Shown: positions 23,496-35,766 of the stretch, in pieces
Position numbering within the stretch: the stretch's first letter is position 1
Layout: every line of letters starts with the position of its first letter
The notes under the pieces: model-generated
The model's input: only the letters and a program-made list of their open reading frames with translations
Told to the model about the DNA's origin: nothing
Databases searched by the model: none
Translations under genes and position numbers: made by a program
DNA from: Bryoerythrophyllum caledonicum
Taxonomy: Eukaryota > Streptophyta > Bryopsida > Pottiales > Pottiaceae
Length of the DNA: 64,000 nt
Reading direction: 5' to 3'
Assembly (NCBI GenBank): GCA_963971425.1
Contig: OZ020517.1
Span: 14,727,297-14,791,296 of the forward strand

Positions 23496-23848
23496 AATGA
23501 CTAGAGTCAGAAGAAATTGGGTGGTTTTATGCTGTGGCATCCAATTTATAATTCAGGTTAATTGCTTTTTCGTATGGATGTACAGAAAAGTGTGTTCTAA
23601 TTGTCAAGATACTACACCAAACACTGCATATTCTGTGTCGAGACTATTTCGAAAGACCTACACTAATTCCACTGAACTGAAATTAAATTGGTCGATTTGA
23701 ATTCTCAATCCACATCAAATCATGTACCTCATAAAATAGTGTGAGATGTTCAAAATTGTTGACATGTTCAAAATGTGGATTGATGGAGAGGTGGCGGTGA
23801 GCGGCATGGAGTAGAAGATATCTGGTAGTGGGTGGCGGTGAGGTGGTA

Positions 23849-25275
23849 CACTAAAGATGGCATTTAGTGTAGTGGACACTAAATGCGAACCCGTACACTA
23901 CTACTCAACTTGACAATTAGTGTAGTGACAAAACTATACACTAAATGTCAACTAATACACTAAATGTCGATTCTAGTAAATAGTGGAACTTAGGTTTTTT
24001 TACATGTGGACATTTAGTGTATGAAACATAGAAACTGATTACATGCACATTTCGAGCATCAAAGTAAAGAAGGTTACGAGTGCATTGAAAAAAAAAAACA
24101 AATTTGCAGAAGAAAGATTGGAAAAAATATAACGTGGATATGGAATATAAAAGAAAATCCAAAAGTAGGAAAAAAATAGAATGTGCATATGGAAAGAATA
24201 TTTAAATATTATAAAATAATGTTATAATATTATAAAATAATATTATAATATTATAATATTTTAAAATAATATTATAATCTTAAAATAATATTAAATAATT
24301 TTAATAATTTTTAAATAATTTTTATTATTATTTTATTATTATTTTGTAATATTTAATAACATTTTAATAATATTTAATAATACTTTAATAATACTTTAAT
24401 AATATTTAATAATATTTTAATAATATTTAATAATATTTTAATAATATTTAATAATATTTTAATAATATTTAATAATATTTTAATAATATTTAATAATATT
24501 TAATAATATTTAATAATATTTTAATAATATTTTAATAATATTTAAATAATATTTAATAATATTTAATCATATTTAATAATATTTTAATAATATTTATTAT
24601 CATTTTGATTATATATTTAATAACATTTTAATAATATTTAATATTATTGTAATATTTTAATCTTATTTTAATACTTTAATATGATTTTATTATTTTAATA
24701 TTATTTTAATATTTTAATATTATTTTAATATTTTAATATTTTAATATTATTTTAATATTTTAATATTATTTTAATATTTTAATATTATTTTAATATTTTA
24801 ATATTATTTTAATATTTTAATATTATTTTAATATTTTAATATTATTTTAATATTTTAATATTATTTTAATATTTTAATATTATTTTAATATTTTAATATT
24901 ATTTTAATATTATTTTCTAATATTTTAATCTTATCTCAATATTATTATTAATTAAATACTCATTGATTGTATTCATTGTAATTTTAAAATATTCATTAAA
25001 TATTCATGCAAAATTAATTAAAATATTTAGTGAATAGTAATTTAATGTTCATTAGATATTTAGTAAACATTCATCAAATACAATTATTTGAACTAAACAT
25101 TCATGAAATATATATAAATTATTTAATATACATCAAATAGTGTACTAAGGTAGGTGGATGATTAGGGGATATTATAAATGACATGGCGGCTAACACTAAT
25201 TGTCAACTTGTTCACGAATAGTGTACTAGGGTTATTACACTATTCGTACCATTACACTAAATGCCATCTTTAGTG
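23849..25275. mobile_element. 1427-bp TA-flanked element filled with AT satellite
   Basis: Ends are CACTAAAGATGGCATTTAGT and its reverse complement, flanked by TA on both sides. Block 2 has an uninterrupted site near 54160. Both subterminal regions carry many ACACTAAATG and TTTAGTGTAGTG words in both orientations. The core (about 24190-24930) is AT-only satellite. Termini start with CACTA, but the duplicated target appears to be 2-bp TA, not the 3 bp of CACTA transposons. Confidence 0.75.
24190..24930. repeat. AT-only satellite (AATATTTAAT and TTTTAATATTA units)
   Basis: About 740 bp of almost pure A and T. The first part is dominated by AATAATATTT units; the second is a regular run of ATTTTAATATTATTTTA units of about 19 bp. 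No base other than A and T over long stretches. It lies wholly inside the TA-flanked element. Confidence 0.9.
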
Positions 25276-27109
25276 TAGTGAGCTGCGTGACACATGTTGG
25301 AATGTGTCCACATTTTTTTTGTTCCAAAACCAAAATTGATGTGATCCACATCATTTTTCACCCTCAAATTTACCAATGCATCCACATTATATTCAGTGTT
25401 TAGGGTAGTTGAGCACATGAAGTCAAGCCATATCAAATGTCAATAATTTGTGAGACGAAAGTATTCGTTGTAAAGTAAAGTATTCATAACCAATAGCTAC
25501 CCCATGCCAACATGTAGACTAACAAATGAAATGTTTTTTGAATTTTTGCTAGATTGATCAATCTTAGTTATAAGAAATGATTTTGTAAAGTAATGATGAT
25601 GCATCAACAAGCTCACATATTCATCGCTTTTGAATTATCTATATATTGTTTAGCTCTGTAAATCATCTTTCTACATGAAATCAATTCTAGAAAAAGCATA
25701 ATTCCAACTAATAGCTAATTTTAAAATTGTAGGCTGGGTGATTGTCTTTGCTATCCCTTACGTTGTATTTTTAAAATGAAAAATGGGACCACATAGAAAG
25801 GTTGATTTGGTTTGGGATAAGTGTAGGGGAATTGTTGGCCAAATCTAATTAAAGTTTGAGCTTTAAGGGGAGTTTTAGCTATGATTGGATGAGGCCCAAG
25901 AATATCAATTATCCTCTAGTATTCATGCATTTCATTGATGCACAAAAAAAGATCCTGAGGATTTTTTCATGTTCTATTTTCTTGTATTAAAGTTTTCCTT
26001 TCTTTCATTATTTTTTACCTCTTCTAGTAAGACTAATAGGATAAGTGAAATTGCCTTTAACTATCGGTATTAAACTCTTGATATTAGAATCTTCTTGAAC
26101 AAGTGCCTAGCCATTCAATATTCCAAAATATTTGGATAAACACTTTCAATAACAACTAGCGTGAAGCTCATGACTTGGTGTACCTAACAACTTACTATGT
26201 TGTTAAATACCTTTAACACGTACTTTTAGTTATTTATTATTTGTTCAATAGTGTCTATCTTCAAGAGAAGAAAGCAGTTTCGTATGGATAAACTAACTAT
26301 AGTATATACAATTGGCAACTCTATAAACCAGCATAAACACTAAATGTCAAGAAACGTCTCAATGTGGCTAAGACTAAATTTAAATCCAACAATATATGTC
26401 AACTTTAGTTGAAATACACAATTAACGTGCACATTTAGTGTAAGATTTCCCCAACCCCTAGCTCCATTTGGCATTTACTGACATTTGCCTCACATGCTAT
26501 ATTTTAACTTGTTTATATTTAGATTAATCTATATAGTGAAATAAGCTACAATAAATGTCAAACCACACGTGATACACCCATCTCTCATACAAGCTATAGC
26601 TAAGTATAAAGTTGGTGGATGAGTTTTGAAAGATTTTAGTAGAGGATCAAACTTAAGGTATACCAGCCTATGACCACCACATTATAGAATGGGACAAATT
26701 AGAAACTATGAGGTTTTTGAGAAATATTTTTCATTGGAAGAGCATAAGGTTTTGAGGAGAATGGATATTTGAATTTGGATGAATTATGAATTAGTCATGA
26801 ATTTTAGAGTGGCACTAATGTGGGATCTCTATTAGTGAGAGTAGGTAAGTCCCATGTGCACCCCCATAAAGCCACATGATTGACTCATCATTCTTTATAC
26901 CATGACTCACACTATTCTACCCTACCTTCAAAAGCAATATATTAGAATGTCCTTTTTTACTCAAATAATCAACGATAGCATAATACAATATAGATATGTT
27001 CTAGGTTTAGAAGTGCCATTCTTATGATCTCACATCACCACATGGATGGCTTGAAATGGTGGTATGACCCACCTATTTTTGCCATGCATGGCTAAACGGT
27101 CTACCATGC

Positions 27110-27420
27110 TCCTCCTCCCTTGCAAGCCGGTCTCCTGGATCTCTTTAAACCATATAGACGGATGGTACGGGAAGGAGGGTGTGGACAAAAACGGGACCCT
27201 ATTTTCCTGTTGGAGGGGGGGGCCTATTTAGACCAGGGTGGGCTTCCAAAGGGTAATTTGGGGCCACATGCTCCGAATTTGGCAAAAAAAAATCCAAAAA
27301 AGCTTCTAGACCCCTGAGATAAAAAAAAGGTAGAAAAAGAGGCCTACCCCTAGCCCACCCTCCATGACATCCGTCTACATGAAATAAAGAGATCCGGTTG
27401 TCTCCCTTCTCACTTGTGCG
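27110..27420. mobile_element. Long-inverted-repeat small element
   Basis: The ends include GGATCTCTTT, TAGACGGATG and GGAGGGTG, mirrored at the right as CACCCTCC, CATCCGTCTA and AAAGAGATCC. The inside matches, in reverse, the element at 23218-23495 (TTTGGGGCC and the TAAATAGG box). Present in both blocks (56120-56400). Exact ends are approximate. Confidence 0.55.
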
Positions 27421-27853
27421 CTGGATCTCCCTTTCCTCTATTGCACATTGGCTCTCCCTCTCCTCTCTTCATCAATCTCTGAACTTATTTAAAACTTAAC
27501 AAAGGGCTTGGTATCTTTAACCTGACCAACACCTCCATCCACGTCAGGAGAGGTTTAAGTGGCAAAGGTAATAAGTTAGCATAAGGTTTAAACTAAACAG
27601 ATTACAACTTATACAAGGTATGAGTGTACCATTGTTTGTGTACCTTACTTTCCATGAAGGATTGGATTGAATACACACTTTATTCACACTAGCCAGTTCT
27701 TGTAATTTTTCCTCTTGAACATTTCAGTGCAAGAGCATAAAAATGCACACATGGTATTCCATATTTAGAAGACCCAATCTGCAAGGACTTGGGGCCAACT
27801 TATTGTGGTCCAGTGTCAATGTGAGAAAGATCCATTGTGAAATGTGAGTGATA

Positions 27854-28271
27854 ACGTCAAAATACCTTAAACCGACACTCAACCCTGAAGCGACCCTGCA
27901 GACCTCGTCAGTACCGGATTTCTTCTTCTCTTTTTTGTCATAATTTCTGTCAGAAATATTCCAAGTCTATTCCAAGCCCACCAATGAATGCAAGGATGGA
28001 GCTGGATGGAGCTGGCGGTTTGGTGGGATAGAGGTGACGGTTTAATGTGCTTTTAAGGTTTGGTTTTGTCACTAAACCTGGTCGCTTTAGGGTTGATTGG
28101 AGGAAACCCACTTTCTTTCTTTTTTCTCACAATCTACAACGTTGTTTTCAAAAAAAAATTCTCTCACAAATCAGAACCTTATTTCTCTACCCAAGCATAT
28201 TTTTTTTGCAATTAAATCTCAACTTTTGAAACACAGAATCACTAAAGTGTCGGTTTAAGGTATTTTGACGT
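27854..28271. mobile_element. 418-bp TA-flanked element with perfect 26-bp ends
   Basis: The first 26 bases (27854-27879, starting ACGTCAAAATACC) and the last 26 (28246-28271) are exact reverse complements. TA flanks both sides (27852-27853 and 28272-28273). Block 2 has one TA at the empty site (GAGTGATAGACC near 57950). No coding frame. The structure fits a Tc1/mariner-type miniature element. Confidence 0.9.
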
Positions 28272-28575
28272 TAGACCAAATCAACCAACATTTTAACTTT
28301 TGTGAGCCACCCAAGCTTATATTAATAACTCCAGCTCCTTATCCAGCACAAGTTGTTCTTGTGGTTCACAAACTTCACATTTGGCATATTCATTCATCAC
28401 CTTAGAAGTTGTGCTGGATGTTGCCTTTGTCTGGTGCCCTCTGACTTGGTCTTTGTATTGAATGGAGGGTTTGAAGTTTGACTCTGCCACTATGCAAAAA
28501 TTGATAAATGGTTTGTGAATTCAAATGTCTCGCTCAACTCTAGCAAGGTGGAGTGACCCATAACCGTTCTATTAA

Positions 28576-28790
28576 CCCGTAAAGGAGCAAAGCATTTTTA
28601 GAGGGTTCTCTAATCCATTGATTTCAAATTGACAAGATGGACTTTTTGTGATTGTAAGCATAGGATCTTCTTCTAAACTTAGATGAGATGGTGTGGCAAA
28701 AGTTTCATGAATATAAACCATATGGATTAAAAGATAATTGCAATCAAAGTGAATTTTTTTTCCCGGCTAGTGCACTTGGTCTTTTAGAGG
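28576..28790. mobile_element. 215-bp TTAA element shared by both blocks
   Basis: Flanked by TTAA at 28572-28575 and 28791-28794; ends CCCGTAAAGGAGCAAAG and CTTGGTCTTTTAGAGG. Block 2 has it at 58258-58475, also between TTAA words. Insertion predates the block duplication. Confidence 0.7.
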
Positions 28791-28969
28791 TTAAGCAAAA
28801 TGGGGTCCAAATTCACAATATGTGTCAAAGGAAACTATGAATAAAGATGTAGAATTAGGAATGAAGTTCAACAAGCAAATTTTCAAATTTTAATCTTAAA
28901 GGTTTCAAATTGATACAAAATTCAAAAGCTCAAAATGCACTAGAGCCTTGAATTGCACATTAGAGTGTG

Positions 28970-29100
28970 TAGTATTTGTCATGTGTAGGATTGGAATTTT
29001 GCGGCTCCATCGCCCAATGCTAGAAACTGACATGGAATAAAAGAGAGGAGGCATGCCATGCATGACCCAAAACCACATCACTACGGATGGTTTTTACTTT
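28970..29100 (-). repeat. Dispersed repeat, shortened copy
   Basis: Matches 58670-58865 and, in reverse, 3165-3340 and 61350-61530 (word GGCATGCCATGCATGACCCA). About 85 bp present in block 2 (58760-58845) is missing here. Confidence 0.55.
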
Positions 29101-29234
29101 CAACTATTCAAAATATATGTTGATTGATTTGTGTTGGACTTCACCATGTCATGCATAGTCTACGAAACCTCTTTGGGTGGCCATGCAGTTATGAGTTGTT
29201 CTACCTTAGCTAAACCAAGGTACTAGTTTAAGCA

Positions 29235-29850
29235 GCACCCAAGGCCAATTCTTCAGAAAGCAGCTGCTCGCACTGCTTCGCGGCCCGCGGGCTCCCTCTC
29301 GTAGCAAGCGTAGCAGCGGAATATTGTGCTTCCCGATGCAACCATCATGCACAGAGACAGGCTGGATAAGCTCGAAACCCAGCCCAATCGCCAGACCCAC
29401 CGGATCGTCAGTCCATCCCAAGGAGAACCATCGGCCGAAATCGCCAGATCAAGAAGCCGACACCCGAGCCTCAGATCCGCGGCTGGAAGACAGGACTTCG
29501 CCTGAACCCGGTCAAGGCCACGCCCCAGCATCCCGCGCCGGGGTTGATGCCGTGCTCCTCACAGAACTTGGAACCAGTCGTCTGGCTTCCGCACTAGCCG
29601 CCCTAGATGTGGATGATCTCACTGATCGCGTCTGGCTGGAAACGAACACTCGCTCGCTGCCGCGACTAACGCGAGAGGCAAGCGGGCTGGGGGATAGACG
29701 GAGGCCGCGAGAGAGGGAAGCTGTGGGTGAGCTTTGGCGATGGAGATCAAACACCGCGCTTCGTGTACACCGAGTGCAGAGGCCTGAAGGCAGCGGAAGG
29801 AACCAGGAAAGCTTTAACGACGAATGCACACGGTAAAATCTCAAAGCGCG
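29235..29850. other. GC-rich island unique to block B
   Basis: Base composition changes sharply to GC-rich at 29235 and most of it has no counterpart in front of copy A. Plus-strand frame 29324-29836 (170 codons) and minus-strand frame 29512-29844 both stay open, as expected of GC-rich DNA. The minus frame has a Ser/Arg-rich start like a transit peptide. I cannot assign either. It could be a captured host exon or promoter DNA. Confidence 0.35.
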
Positions 29851-31010
29851 CAGAAAGCTTCAGGTTGTTGTTTCTGTGTCTTATTCTTCACTTCGTATCT
29901 TACAGTGTCTTGTTCTTCACTTCGCACTCATGTGGTCGGCAGAGGCAGAGATCGCCTCCCCGTCTCTGACTAGGGGCTGTCTGTGCCCTTTCTGATTCCA
30001 GCGGCCTTGTGCGCGGCGCGGCGACGTTCCTGGCCTGGTCTGCGTAGACTAGTTCAAAGGCCAACTCATTGAATATTGCAGACGGGATAAGGTGCTTCAG
30101 AACTGCGCGGCCACCGAGGTAAGCGGTCATCCATCGGTCATCCTTAGAATCCTTGGGATTGACCGAGGCTGCTTGGCTTTTATGTTAGGAAGGAGTCCCA
30201 AGTTAGTGGGCAGCCTCCTATCAGATCGCAATAATAGATCTAGGAATAGTCGAGTCATCAGATAAGTAGTCGTCTTCTGTTTTCATTCGCTCTTCAAATG
30301 CTTGCACTGTAAGTCGCTTAATGTCTTCTGCGAAAAGAGGGAGTCCGAGAACAGTGTCTGCCAATTGGGTGCACAAACCACCTACTTCAAGTCTGCCCCT
30401 CACTTTCCTTGCCTCCAAATATGGCAGAGGTACCTGAGACAAAGACTGTACCTTGAACCGCTGGTATGGACTGTCTCCCTCTATTTTTACCCTTAAAACG
30501 TCAGTCGGGAACTGCATACAGGCACTTATTTCACCCTGTAGAGCACAAAAATGTAGTAAAGTTTAGCAAGACTTACACGTTTGGATTGAAGATTTTTTTG
30601 TAGAGTAACATCTTTCGTTTGGAGGTCATTTCAATATGTGAACCTTATCATGTTCGAATACGACACCATACGTACATGTAGAAAACTGTGGCAACCAGTG
30701 GGGCCTTATGACGTTTAAAGGTTAAAGAAGAATTGTAGCTCCGCGGTACATGCGATAAGTTCTGAGTTGAAGAGATAGGAGTAGTACTGTAGAGCTACGT
30801 TTCTTCCCTGAACTGAGGGAGCGAGTGCATGTTAGCGGTCTAAGGTACGATCTCGGTTACCGGTACCTCAACATTGTAGCCGTTCACATGATACAGCCTT
30901 GTCGTCGAGAGTATTTGAGTTGCACTCACGAACATGATATCCTCACATGAGCTACTCATTAGCTGGAATTTCCAACTTCCGATACTCACAACCTTCTGGA
31001 TCTATTTGCC
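29355..31010 (+). other. Conserved 5' leader of copy B
   Basis: Counterpart of 4841-6040. The donor-like CACCGAG then gtaagc is kept at 30118. It contains a small TTAA-type element at 30490-30721. It could be the promoter and an untranslated exon of copy B; no direct evidence. Confidence 0.4.
30221..30517 (-). CDS. Unrecognised minus-strand ORF, 98 codons
   Basis: An open frame with ordinary protein-like composition, including SPYQRFKVQSLSQVPLPYLE, LCTQLADTVLGLPLFAEDI and AFEERMKTEDDYLSDD. The first codons fall in a small TTAA-type element. The block 1 counterpart (5274-5531) has frameshifts but preserves a plausible ancestral end, DDYLSDEFDHIDYS and stop, whereas this copy has a deletion that changes the last residues. 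I do not know the family. Probably the surviving last exon of a captured or broken gene. Confidence 0.35.
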   Translation of the reverse strand: MQFPTDVLRVKIEGDSPYQRFKVQSLSQVPLPYLEARKVRGRLEVGGLCTQLADTVLGLPLFAEDIKRLTVQAFEERMKTEDDYLSDDSTIPRSIIAI

Positions 31011-31240
31011 TCAGCGCTCAAGCGGCTTACACTAGTTGGACGAGATTGTTTGGTTCTCAAGCTCAAGAGATTCTTGCTTCCTCTGGTAAGTGTTCTCTTT
31101 AGCGGCATGTTTTCGCGCTTCTCAAGTTACATCTGTTTGTTCCGTTTCCATGTCTGGAGGCTTTGACGAATTGGTGGTATATAGTCACTGTTACACAGAT
31201 CTAGACTTCAGAAGGCGGCGGTTGCTTTGTCGTAATCAGT
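31000..31240 (+). other. Second conserved leader piece of copy B
   Basis: Includes GAGATTCTTGCTTCCTC and a donor-like CTGGTAAGTG near 31085. Its counterparts on the A side (3530-3660 and 4705-4800) are split and lie upstream of the leader. Possibly an untranslated exon. Confidence 0.35.
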
Positions 31241-33806
31241 ACCGTTGTGCTAGAAAATTTGGAGGTCGCCCTTAATATGAGCAGGTGAGATTTGTCAGAA
31301 AATAGACAGCAGTAGTATCGTTATATCTATCGATCTTAGTGTCTGCTTTATTTTCACGGTTGATCTGATGAAGACACTCTCACAAATGGCTAGGACTACT
31401 TTGTGTTGTGGTTAGAGACCTCCAAGCTCTTCAATTGATACCAGAACCAACGTTAACGTAATGTAACGTTGGATGACTTTGCAAGTAACTATGCCATACT
31501 CGAAATTTGCGTTGGTAGCTTTTTTTTTTCATGGTTTGTTAAGGAATGATTGGGGTATATGATCATATACAGGATAGCCGAGTTTCTGATCACCGAACGA
31601 AAATCAACTTCCCTGGATGGCACACAAGTGGTCCCGTAGACTTCTAAGTTTTCTCCTCTTACTTCTCATGGATTTTGATTAGCATTTTCTGTGCTGTCAT
31701 GTGCAGGGTCGGAACAAAAAGAGATTCTGTAGGAGCTTGCTGCATCTATGAATCAAGCAACTCTTTGAATACATATTCTTTATAATTTTGTTCATCCTGA
31801 TGGCGTCCCGGAGTGCCAGCAATCGGATGAACATTTGTTGGTAACATTTACAAGCATATGATAGCTGGCTTTCCTCATCATCTTGGTTTTCATGTAACCA
31901 TGGCTGACTTTGAGGCAGCACTTCGAAGACGCCGGTGAGTACCTCAGCAACTTAAACTCTGATCCGTGCCACATGTATCCTTCTAGTGAACATCTAGTTT
32001 TCTTGTAATCTGCAAATTGAGTTGACTGTCTGAAATTTTTGCTTATCCTATTCACAGTTGTCCTTAAATCTGGGTAAGATTGTTCAGCGTGACATGCGAA
32101 ATGTAGGTTAGATGCATGCAAACAATGTACCTCACCTAAAAGTTCTGGAAAGGGTGTAGTGTAATGAGTAATAAAAAATGGTTGTCGCTCAGTGGCTTAT
32201 CTTACTGTACAGTTGATGTGCGAGGGAAAAGGGCATGTGTGTTCCAGTGGTGAAACAGGAGGATCAGAGTCGAAGTTCAGGAACATCTTGAGTTGCAAGC
32301 AAACCATGCTTGATTCTGTTCTGAAGTTTGAGGTTGGGGTTGTTACGGTGATTGCAGATCATCGACAACATCATTCTTTTGCGCCATTTGGCAATGAGCA
32401 TGTCCACGGAAGCGATGACCGCGTCTGGAAGCATTCCTTAGTAGACGACCAAGTATGTCAGCAGCAGCCCCGGAGGAAGTTGAGGACTGTAAGGTCCTTG
32501 AGCCAATCTGCAGTCCTTTCCGAGTTGCAGGTTTTCATTGATTCTCATGTATCGAGTGTGTGTTCGGTCTCCATGTTATTCACACACTAGCGACATTGAG
32601 CGCGCTTTGGACGTTGAGCAAGGAGCTGAGAATGATGGTCCGGTGGATTGCGTTCTTGTTGTGGTTATTCAGTTTTTCGACTTGGAAGGCGTTTTTTGTT
32701 GGCCTATTTTGGAAGGCCCCCTCTCTTGGCGTCGCAGATCCTGGTGTTGGGGAGCGGGTGTCGTCGGACAACGATTGTGGGTTGCGATCGGATGCGGAAG
32801 TTTATGCATCTTCAGAACATCGAAGCAAACTTTCAGATTATCTGGCGAAAGTGCTCTCAAACATTTCATCAAATAAGGTGTACATTTACTTTGATGTTCG
32901 CGTATATGGATATGGGCCATTGACATGCGAGGAGGATGCACAGGTGAAGGAGATCTTGGGAGCCATTGCTACTTCCACCGTTGTCAAAGAGTTGGATGTA
33001 TCCAGCATTTGGCCAATGACATGGGAGGGAGTGTTAGAAGCCTTGCTCTCCAACCGAAGTGTGAAGAAATTATCAATTTTGGTGCACGATTGTGGGGTAA
33101 TTGAATGGGTGTCGAGAGTGTTGTTGGAGAATACGTATCTGGAGGATGTTCAATTTTATGAGATGGACAATGAAGGCGCAGTGTTGGTGAGCAATCTGTT
33201 GCGCCACAATCGGACTCTCAAGCGCCTTGATGTAGGTTGGTGTAGGATGGATGAAGAAGGATGGAAAGTGTTCCTTGATCCACTTTCAGGAGGCGTTGAT
33301 AGTAACTTTACTCTTGAGCACTTAGGTTTTTGCGTTCCATCAATAGCAAAGTCCCACTTTGTTGTGCACATTGGCAATATAGTTCGCAGAAATACCACCC
33401 TCCTCTCTTTGGACTTGTCATGATACCTTGTGTGACATGCTCCGGAGCAACACATCCTTGATTGAATTTATGTGTTCCCGAGCGCTCCTTTATAAGAGTG
33501 TCCATGTGATCCAACTCTTGGAAGCTTTGAAAGGCAATAAGTGTTTGGAGATATTGGACCTAACTCATTGTGAAGGCGTGAAAGGTCGGAAAGTGTTGGG
33601 GGCAATTATGGATCTTCTTGATGAAAATCACTCCTTGAAGGAAATCAATATAGATCGAACACCATTGGGGAAAGATGGAAGTGGTGAAGTTGTGAAAGCA
33701 GTTCTAGAGGAGAAGGCAAAGGATCGATCATGGGAAGTGGTGCAAGGCATGGCAACATCAACACCTACGTCTGGAAGGGTTTTCTTGTGTGGCGAGCCAT
33801 ATGCAG

Positions 33807-34516
33807 GCAAGCTCTGTTCTTCACATTTGTTTGGTTTGGAAGCCTATCTATATTGTTGGTAAAGTTTGTACTATGATTGATAGACTTTGAAAGAATGTTG
33901 TATCTTTAATTCGCTATGAAGTTTGAGTTATAAGCATGGTAGAATTTTAAATGTGATTGTTGAAATAGTAGAGAATGACTTGTTTCCAATTTATATATCC
34001 AATGCATGAATTTCGAATAGATCTAATGCATTTGTTCTAAGATTGAATAAACTTTTTACTTGGTAAAAGTAGTTTTTGAACTTGGAATTGACTTGGTTTG
34101 ATACACTACTGAAATTTAGTAAAGAGTGATAATTCAACTATATGCTTGATCATAGTTACACTTTGTGAATTTAACCATGTACGAGAGCAATACTAAACCA
34201 TGTATTTTGAACATTTTGAACATCCTATTTTGAACATGTTCATCCTATTTTGAACATGCCTCCATCAAACATCATGTAGACAATTATGTTCATATTTTTA
34301 TGTTGCTCTTCAATTTCTTCATTCTACCTACTTCCTAAGGTTGTACATGGCCTTAGGTAATTTTTGATAACAAATTTTAAAGTGTAACAATTGCTTACTT
34401 GAATAATCACTCATTGTGCACATGTTTTGATGTCATAATACACTAATCTAATCCTCTCAGATGCAAGAGTGAATTATAGTGGATATTTTCAATGACTTGA
34501 ACACAGCATCTTACAG
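33807..34516 (+). other. GC-AG intron of copy B
   Basis: Same position as in copy A: CATATGCAG then gcaagc; acceptor cttacag before GTAAAACTAC. Joining gives GEPYAGKTTLR. Contains a short local repeat of a CATCCTATTTTGAACATG word near 34210-34260 not seen in A. Confidence 0.75.
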
Positions 34517-35766
34517 GTAAAACTACTCTTCGCAAGACGATCATGGAAAATCATTTGAGTGCAACTCAAAAACGATCAAAGACAACAAAAATGAAAGCGT
34601 TGTTTAAGAGAAGAAAGGGAGATGAGACACTTCCAAGCAGCAAAGATATTGTTGAAAAAAGAACTCGAGGAATTGAGGTACATTACTTAGCATGCGATGA
34701 TGTCGCCATGACTATATGGGACATGGCTGGACAAGAAGAATACCATGCTTTCCATGATTTGGTGGTTCCAAATCTCCCAATGAGTGGAAGTTGTTGTTCA
34801 TTTGTGCTTGTGTGCAACCTTGCATACCATGATGATAAACCACATCACTTGAAGAACATGGAAGAGATCATCTCAGAGATCCAATATTGGTTGAAGTTCA
34901 TTGTTTCCAACACAAGAATTTCAAATCTATATCAACCGCATGTGATGATAGTGTTCACTCACATTGACGAGAACTGCTCATGGGATCTCAGTCGTTTGCT
35001 TCCAAGGATTAAGGAGTTGAAGGAGAAATTTGATGAGTTCGTTGAGTTCGAAGATCATGATTTTATGATCAATGCAAAGACATTCAAAGACTCGGTTGAT
35101 GGCGTGTTCAATGCCATGGAAAACCACTTGCGAGGTCTATTGACAAGGGTGCCAAAAACTATTGCTGCTTGCGACAAACTACAAGGTGTCATAGCCAAGA
35201 GGATCACAGACAATCCACATGAGTTGGTTGTGGATTGGGAATTATTTTCCAAGATTTGTGACGAAGTACCAGAGTTACAATTGATGGATGCATCTGAACC
35301 AGATTTGGTGAAGAGGAGGAAAGAATTTGCTGCGTTGGCTCTACATGATAGAGGCCATGTGATATTCTATGAAGACGTGAAGATGGTGATTATGAATCCC
35401 CACTTGTTTTGTCATGACATCATTGGTGAGCTCATGAATGGGGATAAGATGTCAAGGTACAAACCAAATGTGCAACATGGCATTACAAAGGGCGACCTTG
35501 AAATGGTATTGGCAAGCACCCTTGTAGCTATTGAACACAAGGTGGCCTTGGAGGATGTATTGCAAGTGATGCAGAAGATGGAACTTTGCTATGAGCAAGA
35601 GGATGGAACTCTTATGATTCCATCGATATTATCAAATGGACATGGGAAGTTGGATTGGCCAATGAAGGAGAAGCTTCGATCCATCTATAAGTATACTGGA
35701 AGGAGGTTGACAATCGATGATAAAGAGAAGACAATCCTAAGTCCTGGTTTTTTCCCTCGATTGCAA
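34517..35766 (+). CDS. Copy B exon 2, intact Roc-COR reading frame
   Basis: 1250 bp, the same length as in copy A, fully open. It keeps the GKTTL half of the P-loop, TRGIEV, DMAGQEEYHAFHDL, VFTHID and the LSPGFFPRLQ end before gtaagt. By eye the differences from A are few and mostly conservative. If expressed alone it would lack the LRRs. Confidence 0.65.

Larger units (their letters stand above)
21510..23600. repeat. 3' flank of pseudogene C
   Basis: Apart from the insertions listed separately, this is the paralogue of 51890-52750 and, more distantly, of 13855-14790 and 38700-39610. No gene is seen. Confidence 0.65.
25276..29234. repeat. Downstream part of duplicated block 1
   Basis: No host gene. 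Paralogous to 54165-59012, and 25390-26110 is more distantly like 40945-41790. The homology to block 2 stops at 29234 (ends AAGCAGCACCCAA, against AAGCAACACCCAA in block 2), where the copy B leader region begins. It contains the small elements listed below. Confidence 0.7.

Noticed and set aside
23849-25275. AT-only region as a replication origin or matrix attachment site
   Set aside because: It lies entirely inside a mobile element and no sequence evidence supports either role.
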